A DNA stretch of 64,000 nt from Nissolia schottii (Eukaryota; Streptophyta; Magnoliopsida; Fabales; Fabaceae), in contig QANU01042043.1 of assembly GCA_003254905.1 (NCBI GenBank), forward strand, positions 62,001 to 126,000, given 5' to 3'. The notes under the pieces are model-generated. The model searched no databases and was not told the origin of the DNA. It was given only the letters and a program-made list of their open reading frames with translations. Each line of letters opens with the position of its first letter. Position 1 is the first letter of the stretch. This document shows, piece after piece, positions 23,635-36,709 of the stretch. The position numbers and the translations under genes were made by a program.

Positions 23635-24581
23635 AAAAGATTAATTGCTTGTCTGAAAAGGCAACCACTCTTATGATGAGCCCATACATGTGGGATCTCA
23701 TAATAGTCTTCACTAAACAAATTCACATTCTTATGGATGAAAATAAAATGCAATTCTCACGGTAGGTAGGATGACCCCACTCTTATACGCCCTCTGTCAG
23801 GAAAATAGTAATATTTTTTAAGCCTGAATTTATATTCCCTATCCACCGTTCTCATCCAACAATTCTCGTGGCACAACAAATTAATTTCTGCGCTAAGAAG
23901 AAATGTGTAGTAGGCAGCTTCTTCGAGTGACGAAGACTTGCTACCATTTAGTATTTTGAAGTAAGAAACTTGACAGCATAACAATATTATTACATACAAC
24001 ATCACTCACTGTCACACTTCCCTGGCCAAAGGGACTTTCCACAAAGCTGGTTGAGAATCAAAAGAAGATCAAACTTGCATTCTTGACTGGGTAGTGCATC
24101 TGCCAGGAAGCAAGGGCAAAGGTTTGGGTATACCGTATCAAACTTGCATCTGCATTAGATGGATGGTAGAGCACAGAAATTAGAATGCAAAGGCAAAGTC
24201 TTAAATTTGGTATCACTAATTTCCATACAAGAACTAGGACAAAAAATTAAGAGAGCATAAATAGTGATTTTGTATAGGAAAAAGTAAAACTTGTGTGTTT
24301 CTGATGATATTCAATGCTTCCTTAAAAACTTAAATTTTCTTCTTTTGGCTTCCTTAACCAATGCTGCAGGGGCATTGGTCAGAAAAACCCAAAAAACTAT
24401 TATTATGTATAATTTAATGTTCAACATTTTAGCTTTGTGGACTAGCCATATCTCCCACTTTTACATTTTAAAGATGAATCGTTAAATAGTACAAAGCAAC
24501 AACTTCGTTTTAACTGTCTGAGCACCAAAAAAAAAATGAGTTTCTTGTACATGTAGACTGCGAACCTGCATTTTAAAGTGG
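23635..24581. other. Intergenic DNA and probable 3' UTR of the TORTIFOLIA1-like gene
   Basis: No gene is visible. The part next to 24582 should be the 3' UTR of the minus-strand gene. The open frames here have no recognisable domain. Confidence 0.45.
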
Positions 24582-27096
24582 CTATGCTCTTGCAAAAACT
24601 GGTATCTCCCTTGAATTAGTATTAATCTCTGCAAGAGGATTAGTTATGAAGCCCCTTCCTTCACGATGGAGCCTAAATCTGTGGCTTGTCAACATAGTTT
24701 CAGCATTCCTGTCATCTCTGCGGTGAATGGCAGCTAGTGATTCGGTGCCATCAGATCTAGAGAAGCGAGAGTACGAATACTGGCTGTGTGTTTTCCTCCA
24801 GAATATGGAGCTTAGGAATTCTGCACCAGGGAGCAAGCAACATGTGGGAGCATCAGATTTTGTCATCCTTCCACTTGATATAGCCAAATTATAAGAGATC
24901 TCATCCAATGCCATTTCAAGGCCATGCACGCGAGTCTCTAAAGAACACATTCCACTTTCAGAGCTCCCCATGAATTTCTGCACGAACAATACAGAGGATA
25001 TTGTCAGATGTGTTATTAATTGAAGGATGAGCGCACATGCAACACGCACATACATATATATAAAAAAGAGAAAGGCGAATTTTAAAGATAACAGTAGAAT
25101 TGACCAGCAAACCTAAGCATTCTTTCCAGAATTTTGCAACTGAAAATTGAGCAAAACGCCAAAAAATAATTTTATGAGGAACTTCTTGTTAAGCATTGGG
25201 AACAAACCTGCAGAAGATCAAGTAGACTTGACTGCTGCTTCTCAATTTGAAGTAACTGGTGGCGGATCAAAGATAACTCCTCACTCTCTTTGCTATTCTT
25301 ATGGAGATCTTTAGTCACGTTACTAACGCCAACAGATTCCGAGTCTTGGCTCTCTTCTGAAATTGGAACCACACGAGATCCAGCTTTGAAGCCGCCAAAT
25401 TTATGCACCTTGTTATCATCAGGATTTTTATCTAACAGCGCCCGCTTCATATCCGGCTTAAAAAATCTGCCTTTGTGGTCCTTTTTTCTTCTTCCCAACA
25501 CAGCTTCATCCCTCTGCTGAAGATCATCCTGATCAGGCATGGCCTTGGAAGGATCACTTGACACAGCAACTTGAACATCCCAATTCTTATTATGGTTCAG
25601 TTTGTGCGGAACACCTGAACTCATTCTTCTGTTGCTACTCAAAACGCTTGTCTTCTTAGCATTGCTAGCAGAGGATCTGTCTTTTTTTTGGTAGACTGCA
25701 GAGGTTCTGTCTGGAGGAGTTGATCTGCTAACTGGGGTAGATCTCCTCGTGAATTTAGTCATGACTGAACCAGGACTACATGAATTCTGAGACACCGGGG
25801 CACAACGCCCATCACTTGCATTCTCTGATCCAGAAGACAAAGAACAATCAAGATTAGGAATTTTTTTATCTTCTTAATTTAACATAAGATCAAGTAACCC
25901 AAAATTGACCAAAGTTATTACGGCTCAAAAGGGAAACACAACACAGTCTGAGTTTCTGTTGATTTCTATCCATGGAAAGATATTTAAAACCAATTCTTGT
26001 CAGTGGAAAAATCAAGCAAACAACACTAGAAATAGAAAATAAAAAATGTTCAATCAATACCCTTTGAAGAACACTGAGATCGAGGAGGCGGAGATAAATC
26101 ATCCGAAACATCAGGAACCTGCTTCCACGCCTCCAGCGTCCGATTCATAACTTCCCTGACCAACTTCACCTAAACACACCAAAATAAAATGAAAAAAACA
26201 CACGCACAAACCACAATTCACTTCCCAAATTCACCACACAGAGCCAAAAATTTTTTTTAAAAAAATCAAAATATAAAAAAAACAGCAAAATCCAAAACCT
26301 TATCGAATCGCCGATTCTCGAGGACCTTCAAGCACCCTGCCTTGAATTCCGACAGCGGGTCTCTCTCCACCGCCGCAAGCTTCTCCAGCGCCTCCGCGGC
26401 GCCCTTCCTAGCCGCCCAGTCGCTGCTCCCCAGCGCCTCCACCAAACAAGCCACCAACCCCCTCGCCGCGCCGCCGGAAGCTCCGCCGGCCCCAACGACG
26501 CTCCCGATCAGCGCCAGCAGCGCCCCCTTCGCCTTAAACCCCTCGCATTTCAGAAGCTTCTGGAGCCTCGGCAGGAGCTTCGCCAGCCTGGCAGCATCCG
26601 GATCCGGCGCGGCCTCAACCGCCGCAGCCAAACACAACGCCGCGGCAGCCTGAGCGTTCGGCTCCTGCTCCGTAAAAACCGCCTCGGACAACGGTTTCAG
26701 GAAAACGGAAAACGGTTGGCGCGTGACGCTGGCGGTTAGAGACGTAACCGAATCCGCGCACGCGGTCCGGACGCTGGAGTCCGGATCGCGGAATCGGCGG
26801 GCGAGGTTGGTCAGGATCTTGGGAATGTGGGGGGAGAGGGCGTTTCCGTGGGTGTCGGAGAGGGTTTTGATGAGTCGGACGCATTGCTTGCGGAGCGAGG
26901 GCGTGTCGGAGGTGTCGGCGGAGAGGATGCACGAGAGGAAGAGAGGGAGGGTGTTGGGAGTTAGGGTGACGGCTATGGAGTGGAGCTCCGCGGCGGCGAG
27001 GGAGTGGGTGTCGCGGTCGGAGAGCTTGGTGAGGCACGTTAAGACTCTGTGCTTTATGGTGGCTTGGGATTTGGAGGAGGAGAGAGAGGGAGGCAT
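24582..27096 (-). CDS. TORTIFOLIA1/SPIRAL2-like microtubule-associated protein
   Basis: Four exons on the minus strand join in frame to 639 aa: 27096-26299, 26169-26061, 25824-25208 and 24977-24582. The ATG at 27094-27096 opens MPPSLSSSKSQATIKHRVL. Residues about 10-270 are helical HEAT-type repeats (for example IPKILTNLARRFRDPDSSVR), the TOG-like N-terminal domain of this family. The middle (about 300-480) is basic and rich in Ser, Thr and Pro, as in microtubule-binding linkers. Residues about 485-545 form a coiled coil (SLIRHQLLQIEKQQSSLLDLLQ, then LETRVHGLEMALDEI) that matches the family's conserved C-terminal region. Relatives bind cortical microtubules, protect minus ends and prevent helical growth. 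Arabidopsis TORTIFOLIA1 is longer (about 860 aa), so this fits the shorter TOR1-like paralogues. The exon 3 acceptor (25825) was chosen because it alone keeps the frame. Confidence 0.88.
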
Positions 27097-27312
27097 TGTG
27101 GTGGCGGGGGTTTACGGGTGGTATGGCGGAGCGGTTGGAGTTTCCGGCGGCATTGCCGGGCTAGTGGGTTGGCGGTGTTGTTGCAGGTTATTTAGTGCGA
27201 GATGAATAGAAGAAGATGAGGAAGAGGAGGTAGCGGTTTGGTGTGTTATTTGCTTTGCGGGGTGGCTTTTTAAACTGTCACGGGATTCTGGTGGTGGTGG
27301 TTGATCCGTCAA
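27097..27312 (-). promoter_or_regulatory. 5' leader/promoter-proximal region of the TORTIFOLIA1-like gene
   Basis: Upstream of the ATG the minus strand is rich in CT, CCG and TCTTC, as in many plant 5' UTRs, until composition changes to strongly AT-rich at about 27315. I did not find a clear TATA box. Confidence 0.35.
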
Positions 27313-29400
27313 TTGGAAAAAAATATTAATTTTTTTTTAAAAACAATGTTTACAACTTTTACTTTATCAATCTATTAATTACTTAATTTATTTTTATAAA
27401 TAATATTTAACCTTTCACATTTTTATTTTTATTTTTATTTTTATTATTGTCTATAAAATTATTAAATATGTCATTTTAAAAAATGAGTAAATTGATAAGT
27501 TAGTTAATAAATTATGTATTCCAAATCTTATTTGTATTTTTTATCATTTTTACTATATAGACTAAAAGTATAATAAGTGAACACGTAAAAAAAAAAGTAC
27601 AATTTTTTAATTTTATATATGCATCAATTTCAATGTACGTATAAATTAGTATTATTTTTGGGTTAACATATAAATTAGTGTTTAAAATATATGGATAAGT
27701 TAAGAAAACATTTCTGCCAAGCGGAGGAAAATACCCTTCAGTTATTTTGAAAAACTAAGTTGAGACAATTATTCAACATTCGAGGTTTCTAAACTTATTA
27801 TTTTTATTATTAACACATTTACTATTTATAGCCTTCTATATATAAGCACCAATTATCCCTTCTTTTTTTTTTTTTAAAGTAATCAGCAACCTTACTAATG
27901 GGTCAATGTCAAGGTGGGATATCTTATTACAAGTGAGCACCGTTACAATCCTTAAAAATATCTTTTGATGCATGTTATATATATATTTGATGATCCGTGA
28001 TATCTAAAAGAAAGTCAAACATATGGAGGCAACTATAGGGTAGTGTTTGAGAGAGCATTGAATGAACTTATATATTGTGAGTGATGAGTGACACACACTA
28101 ACCTGTGAGACTCAATTGATTTGAACATGCCTTGACTTATTCCTTGGTCATGTTTGATATGCCAAGAAAATTAGTTTTTATTCACAGCAATATCATCTCT
28201 TATCTAAATATAGTTTATTTTTAGATTGTCATGTTTTGCACAGTTGTGTTGACTTGAATGCCTCCATGAGTTTCGCAACTTTGTAGGGGATGTAAATAGA
28301 GTCGCGGCATCAAAAAGATTTTCCTTTTCTTTATTTTTGTCTTCTTAGTTTTTGTTTTGATTCTTAATCTACTTCCATTCTTAGTTCCTCGCATGAGGAC
28401 ATGTAATTGTTTAAGTGTGGGGTATTTTGACAGAGGAATTTTATCCGACATTTTTGTGACCTCAGTACCCCTGTTGCTGCTGTGTTTTTTAATGCCCAAA
28501 GGGAAATCACAGCTGGAAGTTGTTTGAACAAAACAAGAAACACACCAAAGAAGAGCATCTAGTGCAGATCCCCAGTTCCCATTTGGGATTCAAATCTAGC
28601 GTCCTAGAAACATTTAAGAGCTTGAATGTGAAAGATCTAGCTCAAAATGACTAAGATTAAAAACCAAAATTTTATCCGAATTTTTTTTATTGAACAAAAA
28701 ATAGATGAACAAGTATGGACTTGAACACGAATGGAATTTTGTTGCTCAAATCTGTGACTAAGAAAGATGCAAAAGAAGAATTTTTCTTGTTCAAATTGGG
28801 TAAAGTTATATCTCAATATAAAGTTTTGTTTGTCAAAGTTTTTTGTTGAGCTTGTGTAATATGTTTTTTTTTTTTTTTTTTTTTCAAATTAGAAAGTTAT
28901 ATCTATGTATTTTTGTATACTGTAATACTTTGCGGAGATGCAAGAGTTAGGTAGTGGAACAATGAAGCAGAAAAAGAACGACACATCAACAGTAAAAGAC
29001 AAAAAATGAGGGGAGTAAAAAGAAAGAGATGGTGGCGCTGATAGTAGAAGGGGCGGCGCAGTGGGTGAGAGCAATGGTGGAAAGGAGGTGATAGCATAAT
29101 GGTAAGGGAACAAAATAAGGGTAGAGAGGGAAATCAAAAAAGTGGTGAAGGGTAACATTAATAAATCAAATAAAAATATTATTAAAATAAAATATAAATG
29201 ACTATATAATTATTTATTAAATTTAATTTTAGCCGTTCGTTTAGGTTGGATCGATGAAGTCGAAGCCCACTACTGCTACAAAGAGACTCGTGAGAAACGA
29301 GTAGAAGTCAAGGGCAATTTAGGAATTGCGAATTCTATGAAAAAAAATATCAATCAAGAATCCCCCTCTTCTCTCAGAATTCCGAATAGCGAATAGAATA
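27313..29400. other. AT-rich intergenic DNA
   Basis: No gene is recognised. It includes a poly-T tract at about 28864-28884 and short purine-rich stretches at 28960-29100. The region after about 29400 is probably the 5' leader of the RING gene. Confidence 0.5.
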
Positions 29401-29559
29401 GAATAAGGTCGAGCGAGCGTAGCAGACGAAGTTTTCGTTATCCACAACATCCCTTCGTTTTCTCTCTCTACCAAATTTCTCCCTTTTTCCCTTCGATCAC
29501 ACAAATTAGGGTTTTTGCTAACCTTGTTTTTCCGAAACCGAATCCTGCAACCTTCAGCC

Positions 29560-30839
29560 ATGGTTTCCGATTCAATCTCCACCGCTCTGATTGCTTCAGC
29601 CGCGAGCACGAAGAATCTGGGCAAGAAGAAGAGGGTGAGTAACGATTTTTTTTTCCTCTCTCGTTTTTGTGTCCAACCAATTCGATTGAGTCTTTCAGCA
29701 CTTTCTGTTCTTCGTAGTCAGTTACTTTTTTTTTTCCAGACCAACAGGTCCGCGAAATTGAAGCAGTGCAAGATCGATGCACGTCGCGAGCAATGGCTAT
29801 CTCAAGGTATGTATGTATTTATGAATGTTTGTGTATATGTATTATGTACGTGTGATTTATGTATGTGCATACCATGTATAGCATACAAGTGTACATGGTT
29901 CCATTCTATTGTGAATTTTGGTACCTCCCTATAACTGTTGATGGGGGTTCAGGTGTGGTTATCAAGAGCAAGGGATGCAATGGCGGAGTGGACGATGATT
30001 TTCACGGGCTGCCGCCATTGCCGGCTGGGAAAGAAAGCAAGGGTTTGTTGGAGAAGTTGGAGATGAGGACTAGTGGGGAAGAAGAGGATGAGGGACTGGT
30101 TCATCAAGACAGCGATTGGGAATCGCCCTCGAACAGTCCCACTAGTTTTAACAGTTGTAATGATTCTGGGACTAATTTCACTGGAAGTAGCAGCGGTAGT
30201 AGTACTGGCAGTGCCGAATGCTGCTCTGGGAATATCACAGAAGAAGACGAAGCAGGAGGAGGTGATGATGGATGCTTGGATGATTGGGAGGCTTTGGCTG
30301 ATGCTTTAGCTGCCAATGACAAGTGCCAAAACCGTTGTACTGAGTCACCCCCTGTGCGTGAACCTGTGGTGCAAATCATTTCACCTAGTGAAGTGACTGA
30401 AGAGTTGAATGCAAGGGCTCAACATTCTAAACCTGATAGTGCTAGATTAGTTTCTTGTCCCTATGGTAACAACCATGCTTGGAGACCTGATGATGCTTTC
30501 CGCCCGCAGAGTTTGCCTAATCTTTCTAAGCAGCAAAGTTTGCCGAATCCTGATAGGAGTTTTGGTGGAGGGGTTTCTTGGGCTTGTACTACTGCTGTGG
30601 CGTCGCCATGTCCAATTTGCTTTGAGGATCTTGATTTGACTGACTCGAGTTTTTTGCCTTGCCTCTGCGGGTTCAGGCTTTGCCTATTTTGTCACAAGAG
30701 GATTCTTGAGGAGGATGGCCGCTGTCCTGGGTGCAGGAAGCCGTATGAGTGTCAACCGTTTGAGACAGAGGCAAGTGTCCACAGAGGAAGCCTGACTCTT
30801 CGGCTGGCCCGTTCAAGTAGCATGTTCGAAAGGTCTTGA
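29560..30839 (+). CDS. C4C4 RING-finger protein (CNOT4-type RING)
   Basis: Three exons join to 342 aa: 29560-29634, 29740-29806 and 29953-30839, all GT-AG. The N-terminus (MVSDSISTALIASAASTKNL) is followed by a basic stretch. Residues about 70-150 are acidic and Ser/Gly-rich and probably disordered, with the short conserved-looking LDDWEALADALAA. Residues about 267-311 form a RING with eight cysteines in C4C4 spacing. Key parts are CPICFEDLDL, FLPCLCGFRLCLFC and GRCPGCRKPYE. This closely resembles the RING of the CCR4-NOT subunit CNOT4/Not4, a ubiquitin ligase. Unlike CNOT4, no RRM or C3H1 domain follows; the protein ends about 30 residues later. E3 ligase activity is a family inference. The long open frame upstream of 29953 is intron read-through. 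Confidence 0.85.
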
Positions 30840-31315
30840 GAGAGTTTATGTTTTTGTGAGTTGTGTATGTGGGGACTATCCTTTTTGCATCCTTGCATGG
30901 TCTGTATCCTCAGATTTTGTTTTCATAGGTCTAGTTGATGTAGGGTTAAAGCTTTTTTTAGCACTATGGAATCAAGTTGTTTCTCATTTGATAGTATGCT
31001 GCATATGTTGATGTGGAATACTCTTGCTAGTATGTGAATACATAAGGTGGTATAGAAATTTCATACATTTGAAATGGTTACCTTTTCTGGACTCAATTCT
31101 TTATACTTTCTATGTTGAACATTATCGTGTTTAGTGAAACATGCTTATATTCTTGATTGTGTGACTTTGGTTTATGGTCATGTCCCAATGTATCTTTCAT
31201 GACCTTTTTTTTGTTTCATTTGCATTAATTGCATTCTGAGTCTACCAAATGAATAAGGATGTTATGTTACTTCCTCTTGCATCCTCCCTTATTTTCAAAT
31301 CTTTGTAACCGTATA
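30840..31315 (+). other. Probable 3' UTR and downstream DNA of the RING gene
   Basis: This is T-rich sequence with no coding signal. The polyadenylation site cannot be placed. Confidence 0.45.
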
Positions 31316-31597
31316 CTCCCTCCGTTTCAAAATAGTTGTCCACCTTCCTATTTTGGTTTGTTTCAAAATAGTTGTCCACTTACTAAGTTTAGATATCATT
31401 AGTTATTTCTTTTCCTAACATACCGTTATTAAATAAACTCTCTCTCTCATACTTATCCACTATGATAACTCTGACCACCCACTATAAGTACAATTAAGTA
31501 AAATACTATCAACTTTTCCTTACTTTCACATTTTACAATCGTTTTCTTAATACTAGCGTAAAAGAGAAAGAGGACAACTATTTTGAAATGGAGGGAG
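31316..31597. mobile_element. Stowaway MITE (282 bp)
   Basis: The left end CTCCCTCCGTTTCAAAATAG (then TTGTCC) is mirrored at the right end by GGACAACTATTTTGAAATGG (then AGGGAG). The element is flanked by TA on both sides (31314-31315 and 31598-31599). TIRs beginning CTCCCTCCGT and a TA target duplication are diagnostic of Stowaway (Tc1/mariner) MITEs. The 'tttcaaaatagttgtccac' motif is repeated again inside the left arm. Confidence 0.92.
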
Positions 31598-31599
31598 TA

Positions 31600-32400
31600 T
31601 CATGTATTCAGGGAAAATGCTAATGATCATGACTAAACTACAATTTTAATGTCCCTTTCTTTTGGTATTCAAACAATCTTTGAGTCTAAGCATCATACTA
31701 TTACAAAAGGCTAGATTAGTCACGGAATTTACCTTTTTTGGCCTTCTCTTGTAGGATAGGATATTTTTTGGCTAATTATTTCTCATTTGTTCGAGTCATG
31801 ATCATTCTGTTGATACTTGTTACACTTTAGCTTTTAAGAACTGTGTTGATAGTGTTAACAAGGCTCTCATAGTTAAAAACTTAAAATCTAAAGAAGTTAA
31901 TCTTTGATCTTCCAATAAAATAGATTAGAGGGACGAAGCATGCTAATTCTAGGGAAGAGGTGAAAATGACGGGAAAATAGAGTTAGATGTGAACCATAGC
32001 ATAGCTATAAGACTTCCAACATTATGAGATTAAATGTTGTGTTAAAAGTCAATAACTGAATTTTTCAACATGCTTAATGTTGCAGAGATGAGAATGTTGC
32101 ATCTGACTAGTTGACACATTAGATAGGATAAGATTAAGGATGAATGTATTATAGAGAAAGTTTGTTGGCACCTATTTCGGAGATTACTGAGTCAAGTTTA
32201 ATAACTATTCACAATGGTGTTAGCTTTTATTCACATAGTCAATCTTACCTAATAGGATAAGACTTTATTGTCGTCGTCGACGTTGCTATTTTTGGTCCTT
32301 TCTTTCCGTTTAACCAAATTTCGATATTGCAAAAATATAGTTGTTGCAATCACACAATTCCCGATTTGACTTGTACGGTTTGATGAGTCTTAACCAAAAT
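31600..32400. other. Intergenic DNA before the gypsy remnant
   Basis: No gene is visible. An inverted pair around 'taggataaga' occurs near 32112-32123 and 32248-32262. A 5' LTR for the following gypsy remnant is not identifiable here. Confidence 0.4.
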
Positions 32401-32412
32401 GATACATTAAGA

Positions 32413-34560
32413 TGGAGTGAATAGCGAAGGGTCTAGTATTGTGCTATTTGTTGCCAACGGGGGAAATCCCCTGCTAAGACAGACTACGGAGGTAATGTGG
32501 AAAATGATAAAGGACCTCGAGGAACATAATTGGAGGTTGGCTGATAGACTAGAGCAGCTGTACAAAGAAAGGGAAGATGAGGATCAACACTCTAGCAAGC
32601 CCGAGGAAAAACACTCCCACGAAAAGACAGATTTCGATCGAGTAGCCCTCGAGGACCTTCCCATTGATTTTGGCCCCTTTGCCAATTACATGATGAAGGT
32701 ACGTCTCTCTCATAACTTCCAATTGCCGCTCACATTGAAACCATATGACGATATGGGAGATCCTAACATACACCTTATTATGTTTTGGTCCATGATGCTG
32801 GTAAACGGCGCCACGGACCAAATGTTGTGAACATTTCCCACATTCCTGGTGGACTCCGCCTTATTGTGGTTCTCCACACTACGAAAGAAATCTGTGGACA
32901 ACTTCGAGCAGCTAAGTGGGATTTTCTTAAGCCATTTCTCTTCTTCTAAGGTCTATCAGAAGTCATCAAACCCCCTAACATTGGCGTGACAAGGACAAAG
33001 TGATTGATTCCCTTAAAGACTATATTGCGCAGTATAATTCGGTGGCGATGCAGATACCCGACCTTAGTCCAGTGGTCGAACTCCACAAAATCAAGCAAGG
33101 GTTGAGGTTGGGTCCTTTCCTCAATAACCTCGCTGCCAACCGACCCCGCTCTATGGGCGAGTTCAGAGAACGGGCCATGGGGTTCATAGTTGTCAAAGAG
33201 CTCGAAGAAGCAACTAGAATAGAAAGGGGAAAGGGGAAAGGGGATGAAGCAAGCCACTGAGGAGGAAGAGGAACTCAATCGAAAGTGAGAGGGAAAAGAT
33301 TGGAAGTCCAGACGACTGGAAACCGGAGGGGAAGACTGAGCACGAAGAGAGTTCCGCAAGCTAATAGGAAAATATGATGAATACACCCATCTGAACGCCA
33401 ATCCTAGGACAATCTTCATAGAAGTGAATTTCATCAAGTCACCTGCGAGAGCAAGAAGACACCCATTCCCGACCACACCAACATCAACAAGTACTGTAGC
33501 TACCACTGCACATACAATTATGCCACTAATGATTGCATGACCTTGCAAGACGAAATCGAGAAATATGTTTGGGAGGGAGGGCTCCCTCAATACATTCTGA
33601 GAAGAGGGGGACCTTCACGCCCTCTTAGAAGGAGACATAGAAGTCGTGATCAAGATGGCGGCTCACGCCAAACTAGGAGCTAGAGTCGCATCCCATGAAG
33701 AAGTGAGGACCTCCCAAAAAGGGGGAGAGAAGCCCCCCAGGATGAGATCCGGGTGTAATAAATTATATCTCAAGATGGTTCATAGCTGGGGGAGAGACAA
33801 GCTCAGCGCTCAAACTCCATCTGCAATTGGTGATGGCAGTGGGTGTCAGGCCTCTGCCTAGAGCAAGGAGCCAAGGGCCCTTGATATTGTTCAGTGATGA
33901 TGATTTTCAAGGCATAGACAATAACCTTCACAAGCTCGTGGTGATAACAATAGTAGCAATAAAATACATCATAAAAAAAGTGATGGTGGACCAAGGGAGC
34001 TCGGTAGAGATCCTTTTCTTGACCACTTTTAGAAAAATGCAGCTATCCGAGACTGCATTGAAGCCCTACAACGACGATCTAGTGGGGTTCTCGGGCGAGA
34101 GTCCAAGGTGTAATTACACTCAAGACTACTTTGGGGTAGGAGCTGAAGATCAGGACGGAAAGTCTGCAATTCCTAGTCATAGATTGCCACAACCATCCTC
34201 AAAAGGCTAGCTCTCAATGCCTTCAACGCCATAGTATCAACACCCCACCTAACCCTGAAGTTCCTTGTGTCCAACTCTGAGGTCGGGATAGTACACGTTG
34301 ATCAGAGAGAAGCTTGGATTTGCTACAATGCTCACCTTAAGATGCCCCAGTGCCTGAGCCACACCAAGGGCAACACCATGTAGTGAACGTGGTAGAAATC
34401 ATAAACATTTTTGCCAACATAGGTGTAAAGAAGAACCCTGAAAGCAGGATAGGAAACTTTTCCCCAATGATGAGGCAAAAGAATTACCTCCGAATGACCA
34501 AGGAGGGATGCAAGAAGCTGAGGGGTACTAAAAAGGTGCCTTGAGGGGAAACCCGGGGAA
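32413..34560 (+). pseudogene. Decayed Ty3/gypsy gag-protease region
   Basis: Broken frames on + resemble a gypsy gag followed by a retropepsin. At 32417-32830 there is a charged leader, then 'FDRVALEDLPIDFGPFANYMMKV'-like sequence. At 33000-33260 the capsid-like IAQYNSVAMQIPDLSP and LHKIKQGLRLGPFLNNL follow, shifted in frame. A basic nucleocapsid-like part lies near 33600-33700. A protease-like VMVDQGSSVEILF occurs at about 33980-34020, where Gln replaces the usual Thr/Ser after the catalytic Asp. Stops and frameshifts separate the pieces, and no reverse transcriptase, RNase H or integrase is left. The overall plan fits Tat-lineage gypsy elements. Confidence 0.6.
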
Positions 34561-35170
34561 TAGGACAAGGAGGCCATGCAACGGTGGAAGCTCGCCAGAG
34601 TGCTCGGGCGACACTTCCGAGCTAGGATAGTAGGAATAAAAGGCCCTTAAACCATGCTCGTAGGTGTACTCTTTTCTACTCCAATGATCGGCCTAAAATG
34701 GCCAACGTGGAGAGTTCTTGATGAGGCATAACTAGTAAGGGCCAAACATTGTTAAGTCTCGGTGGGATGTTTTGTACATAGTATTTATTAATAAAACGTC
34801 TTTTCAAGTGTTAAGTAACTTCATCGTTCCGAAATAAAGCACCCACACGAATGAGTAAGTGCACCCAATGGCCAAATGAAAGGTCAAAGTCCTAAACTGC
34901 TTAGTAAAGTGATAAGAGATAAACACCTCTGTTCCAAAGAGCTAAAACACTCTAGAATCACAGAACCATTACCCAAGAATAGAATGACCTACGCTAAAAG
35001 GCTAAGTGTAAAACAAAAGTGAAAATACCCACACCAAAACGGCTTGAATTCATTAACTTGGGCCTAACAACCCGGTAAGATTACAGGATATAAAAAAGGA
35101 GGAAAAACAGACACAAACTAAGTTTGAGCAGAAGAGTCGGAGGAAACAATATCCACAAGCTCTGACCCCT
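34561..35170. other. Internal non-coding part of the gypsy remnant
   Basis: This lies between the sense gag/protease remains and the antisense frame. No domain is recognisable, so the pol region is presumably deleted. Confidence 0.4.
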
Positions 35171-35177
35171 CTACCAC

Positions 35178-36709
35178 CTACTCCACACCTAACTTATTAC
35201 AGTCGATGGCACCAGGGAAGAGCACTTTGATTTGAGCGATGTAGTGTTGGAAACCATCCCAGTACTTGGCCGCTGCTGACAGCTTCAGATAAGCATATTC
35301 TTTAGTAAACTCAAGGATACGAGCATTGAGTAGCTCCTGCAGGCTAGTCACCTCTTGACCCTTGGCTCGAGAATGCTCTTCTGCTGCTGCCTTAGTCTCC
35401 TCAGCAGCCCTGAGAGCCTCTTCAGGAGCTTGCAACTTTTCTTGAAGAGCCAAGTTTCTTTAGTGGAGACCTCGACCATTGGCAAGGGCTTGGGCCAATG
35501 AAGGCTTTGAGTGTTGTTGGGCAGCCACGATGGCCCTAAGTTTGTCCTAGAGCTCCTTAATCTTGAGCTCAACTGTAGCGGATTTCTCTGAGTTCACTCC
35601 TCAGACTCCATCCTCACAAAAGCGGCAAAGGGCCTACACTACCCTCAGCACGCTCCCGTAGCCGACCTTCTTGAGTTTGGACAAGTATCCGGCCTCTACA
35701 GAAGCCTCCCCTCCCAGGAGCCGACCCATCAATTGTTTTGCACCTTGATCTCCTCCTAAGAAAGAAGGAGCTACCACCTTGGTCCAGATGAGGGGGGCTT
35801 TTAGAAAGGTTGCCACTTCCTCTTACACCTTGTGGGCTAGGGGCCTCTTCCCACAAGAACGTTTCCTTTGGGGCGAGGAGGTGAAATCGACAACCGGGGG
35901 CCTCTTCTCCCCAACAATCTCGGTGGCAGGTGAAGGCTGTCTAGCCAGGGCTTGGGGGCTCTTAGAAGTAGACATTCCTTCACAAGCCAAGGAAAACGAA
36001 GATGTTTTAGTAAATATAAATACAAAACACAATAACAGAGGACAATCAAAGGAGAGGGTGCATAGTAGTCACCCATGGGTTTGGTGATTCTTCTTGTGTC
36101 CGACTTGTGGCCAACGAGCTTGTGACTAGGGTAGGCGCTTCTCAATTTATTGCCAAGGAACCTCACTAGCACCTTATCCTCAAGAGAAACCCTCTTGGAA
36201 TTAGGTTCCAAGATTTGGACTGGTTGGCGTTGCTAGTCCAAGGGGAACAACTCGTCCCCATAATCCTTGGCAGCCCGACTCAAACAAAGGAAAAGACTCC
36301 ATGCCGTCAGGATTTTTGCCAGAAAGGAGTTTAAAGAATCTCTTTAAATTTTTTGAAGGAAGAAGAAAAGGGAAGAAATATCTGGCTTTTGTTGACACTG
36401 TTTAGGGAAACCCAATAACCCTAGTCTATCCCCTTGACCTGGAGAAAATGAAAAAAAGCCTCGGCGGAAGGCTTTGACTCAAGGTGCTTCATGAAAACCT
36501 CAACTCCTCACGAAGGCCCAAGAATTCGGGTGAAGTTGGGTGGGTGCAACATTGAGGCAGCAGAGAACACTTGCCTCAAAGGAGGTAAAGGGAAGCCTAA
36601 TGGCTAATTGGGAAAAGAAGCAATCGTAAACATAAATCCTATGGGCTAGTTTCCTATTCTGTACAGTGGAAAACTTGATCCCGAGGGGAGCAAGACTCCA
36701 CGACAACAA
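35178..36709 (-). pseudogene. Antisense extra ORF of a Tat-like gypsy element, broken
   Basis: Minus-strand fragments at 36709-36500, 36398-36201, 36211-35837 and 35572-35178 read as one decayed gene. The first contains LPFTSFEASVLCCLNVAPTQ followed by LHPNSWAFVRS. That pattern is characteristic of the plant 'putative gypsy type transposon' domain (PF04195, from memory). The last is an Ala/Glu-rich coiled coil (ALQEKLQAPEEALRAAEET). Some Tat-lineage elements carry such an ORF antisense between pol and the 3' LTR. Its position downstream of sense gag/protease fits that layout. Stops and frameshifts show it is dead here. Confidence 0.6.

Noticed and set aside
26615-27205. Long frames opposite or overlapping TORTIFOLIA1-like exon 1
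   Set aside because: Shadow frames in a GC-rich exon; no domain and no splice support.
30073-30379. Overlapping frames in the RING gene
   Set aside because: Shadows of exon 3, which is identified by the RING motif.
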